From positions 291,066-355,065 of the forward strand of contig NZ_JABBFW010000004.1 of the NCBI RefSeq assembly GCF_012927045.1: a DNA stretch of 64,000 nucleotides, given 5' to 3'. Shown piece by piece: positions 44,126 through 52,564 of the stretch (within the stretch, counting starts at the first letter, position 1; each line of letters opens with the position of its first letter). A model generated the notes under the pieces. The model was not told the origin of the DNA. It ran no database searches and was given only the letters and a program-made list of their open reading frames with translations. The position numbers and the translations under genes are program-made. The DNA comes from Azohydromonas caseinilytica (GTDB lineage Bacteria > Pseudomonadota > Gammaproteobacteria > Burkholderiales > Burkholderiaceae_C).

Positions 44126-45943
44126 ATGCCTCAGCTCCGACGCCGCACCGCCCTCAAGTCCCTGTCCGCCCTGGCGCTGGCGCCGCTGCTGCCCGGCTGC
44201 GCCGGCGCACCGGAGCCGCCGCCCGCGCTGGCGCAGGGCGATGCCGAGGGCCTGGCGCGCTACCTGCGTGAGCGCATGGCGCGCGAGCTGCAGGCCGAGG
44301 GGGTGGCGGGGCTGAGCCTGGCCGTGGTGGACGACCAGCGCATCGCCTGGGCCCAGGGCGCGGGCTGGGCCGACCGCGAGCGCCGGGTGGCCGCCACGGC
44401 CGACACGCTCTACCGCGTCGGCTCGGTGTCCAAGCTCTTCACCACGGCCGCGGCGCTGCGGCTGGTGGCGCAGGGGCGGCTGGCGCTGGACACGCCGATC
44501 CAGGCGGTGCTGCCCGAGGTCGCCATCCGCTCGCGCTGGAGCCCCGTGGACATCACGCCGCGGCTGCTGATGACGCACCGCGCCGGCCTGCCGCGCGACC
44601 TGCTGCGCGGCATGTGGGGCGATCAGGTCGATGACTTCCGCGCGGCGGTGGCCGCCCTGCGCGACCTGGACCTGGCCGCGCCGCCGGGGCTGCTGATGTC
44701 CTACTCCAACCTGGGCTTCGACCTGCTGGGCGCGGCGGTGGAGCGCCGCGCCGGGATGCCGTTCGAGACCTGGGTGCGCCAGGGGCTGCTGCAGCCGCTG
44801 GGCATGGAGGGCGCCAGTTTCGAACTCGGCCTGTCGCCCTCGGCGGCGATGGCGCAGCCCCATGAGAAGGGCCGGCCCGCGCGCGAACCGAAGCTGCGCG
44901 ACCTGCCGGCGGGCGGCCTCAATGCCAGCGTCTCCGACCTGGGCCGCTTCCTGATGCTGCTGTTCACCGCCGGGCGCGCCGGCGACCGGGAGCTGCTGCC
45001 GCCCCCGCTGGTGGCGGAGATGCTGCGTCCGCAGCACCCGGGCGCCGAGCTGGGCCTGGAGCAGCGCATGGGCCTGGGCTGGATGCTGGACGGCCCGGTA
45101 TGGCTGCCCGTGCCCGGCGCCGGGCGGCTGGCGCACCACGGCGGCGCCACGCTGCACTACCGAGCGCACGTGCTGGCGCTGCCGGAGCACCGGCTAGGCG
45201 TGGCGGTGGCCGCCAACGACGCCGCGGCGGGCAAGCTCGTATTGCGCCTGGGCCTGGCCGCGCTGGAGGCGGCGCTGCAGGTCAAGACCGGGCTGCGACG
45301 CGCCGAGGCGGCTGCGCCGGCCAGGCCCGCCGAGGTGCCGATGCCGGCGCAGGCGCTGGCGGACTTTCCGGGCGACTACACCACGCTGGCCGGCCTGGTG
45401 CGGGTGCGCCGCGACGGCGAGCGGTTGCAGGCGCGGTTGCATGGCCAGGAATTGGCGCTGTTCGCCGGAGCCGACGGGGCGCTGCACCCGCGCTACGCGC
45501 TGCTGGGCTTGATCCCGCTGTCGCTGCCGGAGCTGGACGCGCTGGGCCTGGAGCGGCGCCGGTTGGCCGGGCGCGAGGTGCTGGTGGCGCGCCTCAACGG
45601 CAGCGAATTGCTGGCGGGCGAGCGCATCGAGCCCACGCCGCTGCCGCCGGCGTGGCGCCACTTGGCCGGCCGCTACGTGCCCAACGCGGCACCGGGCGAG
45701 ACGCTGCTGATGGAAGCGGTGGAGGTGCTGGAAGAGGGCGGTTACCTGCTGGCGCGGGCGCATGTGCCGCGCTTCATGGACCAGCCCGCGCTGGGCGTGC
45801 TGCGCCCGCTGTCCGACACCGAGGCGCTGCTACTTGGCCCGCTGGCCGACGTGGGCGAGGTGGTGCGCCGCATCGACACCGGCGGCGATGGCGGGCCGGC
45901 TTTCAGCTTCTCGGGCTACCGCTTCCGCCGCGCCGAGGACTGA
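44126..45943 (+). CDS. Serine hydrolase of the beta-lactamase/AmpC-like family
   Basis: 605 residues if started at ATG 44126, which gives the signal MPQLRRRTALKSLSALALAP ending in a lipobox-like LLPGC; in-frame starts at 44030 and 44075 would put the signal inside the protein. The catalytic domain has S-x-x-K in VGSVSKLF, YSN in MSYSNLGFD and an HHGG motif replacing KTG, as in class C-like serine hydrolases. A C-terminal beta domain (~415-600) follows, as in PbpE/EstB-like proteins with lipocalin-like tails. Likely an exported esterase or D-amino-acid peptidase rather than a true beta-lactamase. Divergent from the LpoB operon. Confidence 0.85.
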   Translation: MPQLRRRTALKSLSALALAPLLPGCAGAPEPPPALAQGDAEGLARYLRERMARELQAEGVAGLSLAVVDDQRIAWAQGAGWADRERRVAATADTLYRVGSVSKLFTTAAALRLVAQGRLALDTPIQAVLPEVAIRSRWSPVDITPRLLMTHRAGLPRDLLRGMWGDQVDDFRAAVAALRDLDLAAPPGLLMSYSNLGFDLLGAAVERRAGMPFETWVRQGLLQPLGMEGASFELGLSPSAAMAQPHEKGRPAREPKLRDLPAGGLNASVSDLGRFLMLLFTAGRAGDRELLPPPLVAEMLRPQHPGAELGLEQRMGLGWMLDGPVWLPVPGAGRLAHHGGATLHYRAHVLALPEHRLGVAVAANDAAAGKLVLRLGLAALEAALQVKTGLRRAEAAAPARPAEVPMPAQALADFPGDYTTLAGLVRVRRDGERLQARLHGQELALFAGADGALHPRYALLGLIPLSLPELDALGLERRRLAGREVLVARLNGSELLAGERIEPTPLPPAWRHLAGRYVPNAAPGETLLMEAVEVLEEGGYLLARAHVPRFMDQPALGVLRPLSDTEALLLGPLADVGEVVRRIDTGGDGGPAFSFSGYRFRRAED

Positions 45944-45966
45944 AACGAATCCGATTGGAGAAGCCC

Positions 45967-46305
45967 GTGGGCATGAATATGGAAAACGAATTCCGTGCCG
46001 TCGCGGACTGCGCCTCGCTGGAAGAGGTGCGCGCCCATATCGACCGCCTCGACCGCCAGATCGTGGCCTTACTGGCCGAGCGTGGCGGGTATGTGAAGCA
46101 GGCGGCGCGATTCAAGAAAAGCACCGACGACGTGAAGGCGCCCGCGCGCGTGGAGCAGGTGATTGCCAAGGTGACGGGGCTGGCGCAGGAACTGGGCGCG
46201 GACGCGGTGGTGGTGGAGAAGGTTTACAGGGCGATGATTGCGGGGTTCATCGAGGCGGAGTTGAGGGAGCATGCGGGGTTGGCGAGCGGCGCCTCCAAAG
46301 CTTGA
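45967..46305 (+). CDS. AroQ-type chorismate mutase family protein (PchB-like)
   Basis: 112 residues from GTG 45967, placed by GGAG 6 nt upstream; ATG 45973 or 45979 are alternatives. An all-helical AroQ fold is indicated by SLEEVRAHIDRLDRQIVALLAERGGYVKQAARFK, here with the usual Arg/Lys of the active site, and the C-terminal VEKVYRAMIAGFIEAEL helix. This monofunctional type resembles PchB (isochorismate pyruvate lyase / chorismate mutase) more than the P-protein domain. No salicylate or aromatic synthesis genes are near, so the reaction is undecided. It follows the serine hydrolase gene by 23 nt. Confidence 0.82.
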   Translation: MGMNMENEFRAVADCASLEEVRAHIDRLDRQIVALLAERGGYVKQAARFKKSTDDVKAPARVEQVIAKVTGLAQELGADAVVVEKVYRAMIAGFIEAELREHAGLASGASKA

Positions 46306-46341
46306 ACGCTTACCTCTTCAAAAGCTCAATGCCTGGCTGCG

Positions 46342-46833
46342 ATGAATACCAAGAGATTCCAGCCTGATATTCATATTGAGGCCGCCCGGCCTGAGGACGC
46401 CGACACCATCAGCCGCCTCATCAAAAGCCTCTCCGGTGCCTTCACCCTTGACCCTGCCGGCCAGGGTGCCGAGGGTTTCATGAGCAGTATCAGCCCTGAG
46501 GCCATCCGCCGCTATATCGAGGCACCGAATTTCGCGTATTTCAAAGGCGTGGTGGACGGCGAACTGACCGGCGTGGTGGCGGTGCGCGATGGCAGCCACC
46601 TGTATCACCTCTTTGTGGACCAGAAATTCCAGGGCCGTGGGTTGGCGCGCGCGCTGTGGGCGCATGCTCGGGCCCATGCCGAGGCGGCTGGAAATACCGG
46701 GGGCTTCACTGTCAATGCCACACCCGTGGCCGTGCCGGTGTATGAACATTTCGGATTCAGAGCCACCGGCCCGCGCATGGAAACCATGGGCATTGCTTAT
46801 GTGCCCATGCGGCTGGAAAGGGCCGCCAAATGA
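46342..46833 (+). CDS. GNAT-family N-acetyltransferase
   Basis: 163 residues from ATG 46342. Typical single GNAT domain: IHIEAARPEDADTISRLIKS at the start, LYHLFVDQKFQGRGLARALW carrying the acetyl-CoA-binding Q-x-x-G-x-G/A loop (QGRGLA), and VNATPVAVPVYEHFGF near the end. Substrate unknown. GC content and codon use begin to fall here compared with the upstream genes. Its stop overlaps the start of the next, broken GNAT fragment (ATGA), so they were once one operon. Confidence 0.88.
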   Translation: MNTKRFQPDIHIEAARPEDADTISRLIKSLSGAFTLDPAGQGAEGFMSSISPEAIRRYIEAPNFAYFKGVVDGELTGVVAVRDGSHLYHLFVDQKFQGRGLARALWAHARAHAEAAGNTGGFTVNATPVAVPVYEHFGFRATGPRMETMGIAYVPMRLERAAK

Positions 46834-47073
46834 CACTGGCCTGGTCCGTGGATTTGAACAAGGTGAATTGGCAAACCCTGTCCGACCTCTACCGTGCCGC
46901 GCCGCTGGGCGACAAACCACCCGAGAAATTGAAGACCGCCTTTTCCAACAGCCTGTTCCGCTGGTCGGGAGCCTTTCCACCGTTCCCTGGGATTCCGGAA
47001 CATGCGCACGGCCATGGCGATTTTCGAGGACGAGTCCATGGCGCTGGAGCGGGGTTTCGTGGACGGGGATTGA
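46830..47073 (+). pseudogene. GNAT acetyltransferase remnant with internal deletion
   Basis: Residues 1-44 (MTLAWSVDLNKVNWQTLSDL to SNSLFR) match the N-terminus of a common GNAT family whose next residues are usually CFVYD... Here the frame instead jumps into a second reading frame: from 46987 another frame encodes LGFRNMRTAMAIFEDESMAL ERGFVDGD and a stop at 47071-47073, which is the typical C-terminal end of the same family. The middle, including the whole acetyl-CoA-binding loop, is missing. The frame actually read continues to 47102 with nonsense sequence. So this is a deletion derivative, not a working enzyme. Confidence 0.75.
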
Positions 47074-47325
47074 GGGCTTGGCCAATGCTGAATGAACGCT
47101 AAATTGTAAATCCTAAACTAGTCTGGCGCCTCAGCAAATCAGGGTATGTCCTGTCGGCCAATCGAAATTTTTTGTCAATTTCATGAAAGGCGCATTACCC
47201 AGACTGGGCCGAGTCAGTACGGTGCTCGTATGCCGATCGGTACAGCGGTAGGGTGCCGCCCGCTCCGTGCCAAGCTTGATCGCTTTATCGCAGTTAGGGT
47301 TAATTCGGGCCAAGCGTCATGGATC

Positions 47326-47648
47326 ATGTCATTGCGCCGAAAACGCATGGTTTTGAGTCGTAGAGGTTTGCTGATAAACCGTGACACCGTGAAAGCGATC
47401 CAGCTTCCACTCATTAACAAGGGATTCATCCCTGGAGAGGTGGACGGCATATGGGGACGAAGAACTATCGCGGTTGTCAAGGATTTTCAAGCCGCCGCCG
47501 GACTGGATATGGGTGGGATTGTCGGTCCTAAAACTTCGGCTGCACTGTGTGGCGGCATGACGGTGTCGCCCCAGGCCCCCTGTTGCCCTGGCTGGCTGCG
47601 GCGGAAAACCTGCTCAATACCAAAGAAATACTGGGATTGCTTGGTTAG
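47326..47648 (+). pseudogene. Frameshifted, truncated peptidoglycan-binding / hydrolase gene
   Basis: From ATG 47326 (or 47347) the frame encodes a PG_binding_1-like domain: INRDTVKAIQLPLINKGF, EVDGIWGRRTIAVVKDFQAA and VGPKTSAALC. After VSPQAP a C-run near 47576-47580 marks a frame change: the other frame continues LLPWLAAAENLLNTKEILG and then stops at 47646-47648. That last string resembles the opening of the TIGR02594-type endolysin/peptidase domain, which should continue for over 100 residues. The gene is therefore both frameshifted and cut short, likely a relic of a phage or plasmid endolysin. The 250 bp before it contain no gene I can support. Confidence 0.65.
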
Positions 47649-47777
47649 TTAGTGAGTGGAAAACCCGGTATCGGCATTCTTCTAATGTGCATATCGCTAA
47701 CTTGAATGCTGCTTGCGTCGGGTTTGAGGGTTGTAAGGTGGATGCTTGTGATTTATTTCAAATATGTGGAGAAGCGA

Positions 47778-48914
47778 ATGAAAAGCATGTCAATCAGGAT
47801 TTTGTGTGTTGCGGTTTTTGCAACAATCTCAGGGTGTGCAAACTTCAACACGGCTTTTCGCGACCTTGATGTTGACAGCGGTAAAGGGGCCATGATCGAC
47901 ATCAAGCAGCGTGCTGTGCTTGTATCAAAGCGAAGCGATAAAGTTGTGAATCAAGGGAGAATGGAAACCGTTTCACGAACTGTGGTGTGTGCTGAGCCGA
48001 GCCCCGATGCATTGTCTGCATATGCTGCTGAGTTAGCTGGAAAAGTAGACAGTCCTTCTAAAGTTTCTGCTCAACTTGGTGCCTCTTTTCAAGAGGGTGC
48101 CTCTTATATTGGGTTGCGCACCCAGAGCATTCAGTTGCTCCGTGATTCCTTGTACAGGTTGTGCGAGGGCTATATGAGCGGCGCGCTGGATACCGAAGAA
48201 TACAGTTTGCTTGCCAGGCGCTATCAAAAATACATGCTCGCCTTGTTGGCTATTGAGCAGTTGACAGGTGTCATCAAGGTGCCGCCAGTTTCAATCAACA
48301 CTTCCGGTCAAGCGGATGCCGCCAAATCCTTGTCGGTATTGAGATCGGAAGAGGCAAAATTAGATGATGCAATAAAAGCTCAAGATGAAAATATTGTTAA
48401 GGCCGGTCTTGGTGAGGACGAGAAAAAGAAAATTTCTAATGACATAGTTCGTTTAAAAGGCGACAAGAAAGTCATTCAGGATGCAATCGCCAATGCAAAA
48501 GATTTGGCGGTTAATGGCGCTTCCGTCGTTGCTGTCCATGGTATAGGTATGCCAAGCCAGAGAAGTGATGACCATGTGAAAGCAGTGGCTAGCACAGTTG
48601 GAAACATCGTATCTTCCTTCGTTGCTATTGACGATTTCCCCCAGCTTTGTTTTTCCCATTTGAAAAGCGTGCCGGTAGGGTTTGCGCAAGACCAGCTTAC
48701 GCCATTGCAGGCCGCTTGTCTCTCTCGAATTCAAAGCGGTAATGAAGCACTCAAGGTGGAGATGAAGGCTATCCAGCAGATGATTTCGTCTGCGGATTCC
48801 AAGACTGAGAGTGGCAGAAAAACAATTCAAGCGGCGGCTAGTAGGGCGGCTGATATGGTAAAGGCTGCGGGTCTGCTGAGTGTCAGAAAAGATTTGAGCT
48901 TGCCAACCGACTGA
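47778..48914 (+). CDS. Putative lipoprotein of unknown function in a lower-GC patch
   Basis: 378 residues from ATG 47778, with GGAG 7 nt upstream. The first residues MKSMSIRILCVAVFATISGC form a lipoprotein signal with lipobox ATISGC. The mature protein is mostly helical; a Lys/Asp/Glu-rich coiled-coil stretch (LRSEEAKLDDAIKAQDENIV to KKVIQDAIANAKDL, ~205-265) lies in the middle, and the C-terminus is again helical. I do not recognise a family. Its GC content and codon use (many AAA, AAT, TTG, GTT codons) are clearly unlike the rest of the window, suggesting transfer. It could be a phage/plasmid-derived envelope protein. Confidence 0.7.
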   Translation: MKSMSIRILCVAVFATISGCANFNTAFRDLDVDSGKGAMIDIKQRAVLVSKRSDKVVNQGRMETVSRTVVCAEPSPDALSAYAAELAGKVDSPSKVSAQLGASFQEGASYIGLRTQSIQLLRDSLYRLCEGYMSGALDTEEYSLLARRYQKYMLALLAIEQLTGVIKVPPVSINTSGQADAAKSLSVLRSEEAKLDDAIKAQDENIVKAGLGEDEKKKISNDIVRLKGDKKVIQDAIANAKDLAVNGASVVAVHGIGMPSQRSDDHVKAVASTVGNIVSSFVAIDDFPQLCFSHLKSVPVGFAQDQLTPLQAACLSRIQSGNEALKVEMKAIQQMISSADSKTESGRKTIQAAASRAADMVKAAGLLSVRKDLSLPTD

Positions 48915-48974
48915 AAGAAAAGACGCAGTGCTTAAGTTGTGAGCTGTTGTCGTCGCACTTCGAAATGAATAAAT

Positions 48975-48997
48975 AGATTCCCGCTTTCGCGGGATTG
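48975..48997. repeat. Short REP-like palindrome
   Basis: ATTCCCGCTTTCGCGGGATT is a slightly altered copy of the ATTCCCGC...GCGGGAAT palindrome that is scattered through many beta-proteobacterial genomes. It lies between the lipoprotein gene and rsuA and may serve as a hairpin 3' end for either. Confidence 0.6.
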
Positions 48998-49078
48998 GTG
49001 TCGTTATTGCTTGGGGCCTGTGTATTGGTACGACATCAGTTCTGAATAACCGTTGGGGCGGCGATGAACGTGTTGGGT

Positions 49079-49786
49079 TCAACCCACCTTCAACCCCAAC
49101 GCCTCCCTTTCCTGCGCCTCCACCCAGCGCCACTTCCCCGGCGCCAGCCCGCCCAGCGTCAGCCCGCCCATCGCGCTGCGGTGCAGCGCTTCCACCCGGT
49201 TGCTCACGGCGGCAGCCATGCGCTTGACCTGGTGGTACTTGCCTTCGGTGAGCGTCAGGCGCAGGGAGCGCTCGCCGGTGGCCTCGCAGGCGGCGGCGCG
49301 CACGGGGGCGGGGTCGTCGTCCAGCACCACGCCGGCCAGCAGACGCTGCACCTGCGCCTCGTCCACCGGGTGTTTCAGCGTCACCTCGTAGACCTTGGGC
49401 ACGTGGTGCTTGGGCGAAGTGAGCTTGTGCAGCAGCGCGCCGTCGTCGGTCAGCAGCAGGAAGCCGGTGGTGTCCTCGTCCAGGCGGCCCACGGGCTGCA
49501 CGCCGCGGGTGCGCAGCGGCGGCGGCAGCAGGCTCATCACGCTGGGGTGATGCTTGGGCTTCATCGAGCACTCGTAGCCGGCGGGCTTGTGCAGCAGCAC
49601 CAGCGCCTTGTCGAAATAGCGCCAGGGCTCACCGCGCACGCTGAAGCTGAAACCTTCGGTGGGGAAGTCGGCGTCCGGGTCGTCGATGACGCGGCCCTCC
49701 ACCTCGACCAGTGCGGAATAGATCAGCCCGGCGCACTCGCGCCGCGTGCCGAATCCCTGGGAGAAAAGAATTTGTGCCAGTCGCAT
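49079..49786 (-). CDS. rsuA: 16S rRNA pseudouridine synthase (RsuA family)
   Basis: 235 residues from ATG 49786 (a GTG at 49795 is an alternative). An S4-like N-terminal domain (RLAQILFSQGFGTRRECAGL) precedes the catalytic domain with the essential Asp in VGRLDEDTTG, and the RLTLTEGKYHQVKRM and LHRSAMGGLTLGGL motifs of the RsuA/RluB/E/F branch. Full length for RsuA, which makes pseudouridine 516 of 16S rRNA; RluE-like activity cannot be excluded. Stands alone, divergent from tupB. Confidence 0.93.
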   Translation of the reverse strand: MRLAQILFSQGFGTRRECAGLIYSALVEVEGRVIDDPDADFPTEGFSFSVRGEPWRYFDKALVLLHKPAGYECSMKPKHHPSVMSLLPPPLRTRGVQPVGRLDEDTTGFLLLTDDGALLHKLTSPKHHVPKVYEVTLKHPVDEAQVQRLLAGVVLDDDPAPVRAAACEATGERSLRLTLTEGKYHQVKRMAAAVSNRVEALHRSAMGGLTLGGLAPGKWRWVEAQEREALGLKVG

Positions 49787-49915
49787 GCGCGGCACTGTAG
49801 CCGCCGCGACCTATGCACTTGGCGACATATGGCCGGGGCTTGAGGCGGCGCGGACAATTCCGGCCGCGCGCGGTACGAGGGCGCACTGGTTTCGCGCAAT
49901 CCCCGGAAGTAGTAG

Positions 49916-50626
49916 ATGAATGGTTTCTCCGAGTCCCTGCAGGCGGCCGCCGCCCTCATCGGCCACGCCGACGCCCGGCTGTGGCAGGTGGTGCTGCTGT
50001 CGCTGGCGGTCAGCGGCATGGCCAGCGCGCTGGCCGCGGTGCTGGGGCTGCTGGGCGGCGCCTGGCTGGCGGTGAGCCGCTTCCCCGGGCAGCGCGCCGT
50101 GCTGCTGCTGCTCAACACGCTGCTGGCGCTGCCGCCGGTGGTGGTCGGATTGACCGTGTACCTGCTGCTGTCGCGTTCCGGGCCGCTGGGGAGCTACGGG
50201 CTGCTGTTCACGCCGGGGGCGATGGTGGTGGCGCAGACGGTGCTGGTGCTGCCGCTGGTCATGGCGCTCACGCGCCAGCTGGTGGCCGACGCCATGCGAG
50301 GCAACGGCGAGCAGTTGCGCTCCATGGGCGCCGGGCCGCTGCAGAGCGCGCTGCTGCTGCTGGTGCACGAGCGCATGGCGCTGCTGACGGTGCTGCTCAC
50401 GGGCTTCGGCCGCGCCATCAGCGAGGTGGGGGCGGTGATGGTCGTGGGCGGCAACATCGACGGCATCACCCGCGTCATGACCACCGCCATCGCGCTGGAG
50501 ACCAGCAAGGGCGACCTGGCCCAGGCGCTGGCGCTGGGCCTGCTGCTGCTGGCGGTGGTGGCGCTGGTGAACCTGCTCATCGCGCTGCTGCGCCGGCTGC
50601 AGCCCGTGGAAAGCCTGGCCCGATGA
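49916..50626 (+). CDS. tupB: Tungstate ABC transporter permease
   Basis: 236 residues, five to six membrane helices, with the inner-membrane permease EAA-like loop in QLRSMGAGPLQSALLLLVHE and ALPPVVVGLTVYLLLSRSGP near the N-terminus, the pattern of TupB/WtpB-type permeases. First gene of the tupBCA set; the stop overlaps the tupC start (ATGA). Moves tungstate delivered by the periplasmic TupA. The 129 bp between rsuA and tupB contain its promoter and a CATATG palindrome but no clear operator. Confidence 0.92.
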   Translation: MNGFSESLQAAAALIGHADARLWQVVLLSLAVSGMASALAAVLGLLGGAWLAVSRFPGQRAVLLLLNTLLALPPVVVGLTVYLLLSRSGPLGSYGLLFTPGAMVVAQTVLVLPLVMALTRQLVADAMRGNGEQLRSMGAGPLQSALLLLVHERMALLTVLLTGFGRAISEVGAVMVVGGNIDGITRVMTTAIALETSKGDLAQALALGLLLLAVVALVNLLIALLRRLQPVESLAR

Positions 50627-51387
50627 ACGCGCCGCTGCATCTGGAGCGGCCGGTCCTCGCCACGGCCCGGGCTGCCGAGACGCCCCTGATCGAGCTGCGC
50701 CAGGCCGGTGTGTGCTTCGCGGGCCACGAGGCGCTGCAGCCGCTGGACCTGCATGTGCACGCGGGCGAACGCATCGTGCTGCTGGGCGCCAACGGCAGCG
50801 GCAAGACCACGCTGCTGCGCCTGCTGCACGGGCAGCTGCACTGCAGCAGCGGCGAGCGCCGCGTGCCGCGCGACGCGCAGGGGCGCGAGCCGCAGCAGGC
50901 GATGCTGTTCCAGCGCCCGTTCCTGCTGCGCCTGTCGGTGTGGCGCAACCTGCTGCTGGCGCTGTGGCTGGCGGGCGTGCCGCGCGCCGAGCGGGCCGAA
51001 CGCGCGGCGCGGGCGCTGGCGCGCGTAGGGCTGGAGGAGCATGCGCAGCGCCCCGCGCGCGTGCTCTCCGGCGGCCAGCAGCAGCGCCTGGCGCTGGCGC
51101 GGGCCTGGGCGGTGCACCCGCAAATCCTGTTCCTGGACGAGCCCACCGCCAGCCTGGACCCGGCCGCCAAGCGCGAGGTGGAGGCGCTGGTGCTGGAGTT
51201 CGCCGCCGAGGGCATGACGGTGCTGATGAGCACCCACAACCTGGGCCAGGCCAAGCGCATGGCCACGCGCGTGATCTACCTGGAGGACGGCCGCCTGGTG
51301 GTGGACCGGCCCGTCGAGCGTTTCTTCAACGACCCGCTGCCGCCCGAGGCGGCGCTCTTCCTGAAAGGCGAATTGCCATGGCATTGA
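50623..51387 (+). CDS. tupC: Tungstate ABC transporter ATP-binding protein
   Basis: 254 residues from ATG 50623. Standard ABC ATPase: Walker A GANGSGKT, Q-loop in LFQRPFLLR, signature LSGGQQQR, Walker B ILFLDEPTA and the switch His in STHN. An extra Ala/Thr-rich N-terminal stretch (~18 residues) precedes the domain. Overlaps tupB by 4 nt and the tupA gene by 10 nt, so all three are translationally coupled. Powers tungstate uptake, needed for tungsto- or molybdoenzymes such as formate dehydrogenase or aldehyde oxidoreductase. Confidence 0.92.
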   Translation: MNAPLHLERPVLATARAAETPLIELRQAGVCFAGHEALQPLDLHVHAGERIVLLGANGSGKTTLLRLLHGQLHCSSGERRVPRDAQGREPQQAMLFQRPFLLRLSVWRNLLLALWLAGVPRAERAERAARALARVGLEEHAQRPARVLSGGQQQRLALARAWAVHPQILFLDEPTASLDPAAKREVEALVLEFAAEGMTVLMSTHNLGQAKRMATRVIYLEDGRLVVDRPVERFFNDPLPPEAALFLKGELPWH

Positions 51388-52223
51388 TGAACCCCACCCG
51401 CCGCCTGGCGCTGCGCAGCCTGATCGGCGCGACGGTCCTGCTCGGCGCCCTGGGCGCGGCACAGGCGCAGCAGGCGCCGTTCATCGTGATGGCCTCCACC
51501 ACCTCCACCGAGCAGTCGGGCCTGTTCGGCCACCTGCTGCCGGCCTTCACCAAGGAAACCGGCATCGCGGTGCGCGTGGTGGCGCAGGGCACCGGCCAGG
51601 CGCTGGACATGGCGCGCCGCGGCGACGCCGACATCGTGTTCGTGCACGACCAGCCGGCCGAGGAGAAGTTCGTGGCCGAAGGCTTCGGCCTCAAGCGCCA
51701 GGCCGTCATGTACAACGACTTCGTGCTGGTCGGCCCCAAGGCCGATCCGGCGCATGTGGCGGGCAAGGACGTGGCCGCCGCCATGGGCAAGCTGGCCGCG
51801 GCCGGCGCCCCGTTCATCTCGCGCGGCGACAAGAGCGGCACGCACGCGGCCGAGCTGCGCTTCTGGAAGCTGGCCGGCGTGGACGTCGCCGCCAGCAAGC
51901 CCGCGGGCTACAAGGAATGCGGCTGCGGCATGGGCCCGGCGCTCAACATCGCCGCCTCCAGCGGCGCCTACGTGCTGGCCGACCGCGGCACCTGGCTCAG
52001 CTTCAAGAACCGCGGCGACATGAGCATCCTGGTCGAGGGCGACAAGAAGCTCTTCAACCAGTACGGCGTGATCGTGGTGAACCCCGCCAAGCATCCGCAT
52101 GTGAAGGTGAAGGAGGCGCAGCGCTTCGCGGACTGGGTGGTGTCGCCCGCCGGGCAGGCCAGCATCGCCAGCTACAGGATCAACGGCGAGCAGCTGTTCT
52201 TCCCGAACGCGCAAGGCCAATGA
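51378..52223 (+). CDS. tupA: Tungstate ABC transporter substrate-binding protein
   Basis: 281 residues from ATG 51378. A Tat-like or Sec signal (NPTRRLALRSLIGATVLLG...AQA) leads to the mature protein, whose first strand FIVMASTTSTEQSGL carries the TTST motif of tungstate-specific TupA proteins. SRGDKSGTHAAELRFWKLAG is the other conserved block of the oxyanion pocket. It binds tungstate in the periplasm and hands it to TupBC. Gene order tupB-tupC-tupA with A last is usual for the proteobacterial version. Confidence 0.94.
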   Translation: MALMNPTRRLALRSLIGATVLLGALGAAQAQQAPFIVMASTTSTEQSGLFGHLLPAFTKETGIAVRVVAQGTGQALDMARRGDADIVFVHDQPAEEKFVAEGFGLKRQAVMYNDFVLVGPKADPAHVAGKDVAAAMGKLAAAGAPFISRGDKSGTHAAELRFWKLAGVDVAASKPAGYKECGCGMGPALNIAASSGAYVLADRGTWLSFKNRGDMSILVEGDKKLFNQYGVIVVNPAKHPHVKVKEAQRFADWVVSPAGQASIASYRINGEQLFFPNAQGQ

Positions 52224-52227
52224 GGCC

Positions 52228-52557
52228 ATGAGCGGCGGCCCGATCGGCAACCTGTTCGCCTCGCTGCCGCAGCACCCGGCCAGCGAGGTGTTCGACACGC
52301 TGCTGGATCACGACAGCGTGCGCATCGAGCGCATCGTCTCGCAGGGCCACACCGCGCCGGCCGAGGGCTGGTTCGACCAGGACGAGCACGAATGGGTGCT
52401 GGTGCTCGAAGGCGCGGGGCGGCTGCTGTTCGAGGACGGGCGCGAGGTGGAGCTGCGCCGCGGCGACCATCTCCACATCCCGGCCCATGTGCGCCACAAG
52501 GTGAGCTGGACCGACCCGCAGCGGCTCACCGTGTGGCTGGCGGTGTTTTACGCCTGA
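52228..52557 (+). CDS. Small cupin-domain protein
   Basis: 109 residues beginning 5 nt after the tupA stop, so likely the last gene of that operon. A single cupin barrel with EWVLVLEGAGRLLFEDG (motif 1) and GDHLHIPAHVRHKV (motif 2), which provide His/Glu metal ligands (HEWVLVLE and HLHIPAHVRH). The ligand is unknown; cupins like this bind phosphomannose, metals or act as small dioxygenases. Convergent with the next gene with an 8-bp gap. Confidence 0.85.
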   Translation: MSGGPIGNLFASLPQHPASEVFDTLLDHDSVRIERIVSQGHTAPAEGWFDQDEHEWVLVLEGAGRLLFEDGREVELRRGDHLHIPAHVRHKVSWTDPQRLTVWLAVFYA

Positions 52558-52564
52558 GGTCGGC

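Noticed and set aside
47146..47325. N-terminal extension of the endolysin-like remnant
   Set aside because: The added residues show no similarity to peptidoglycan-binding proteins and contain basic, Cys-scattered sequence typical of non-coding DNA.
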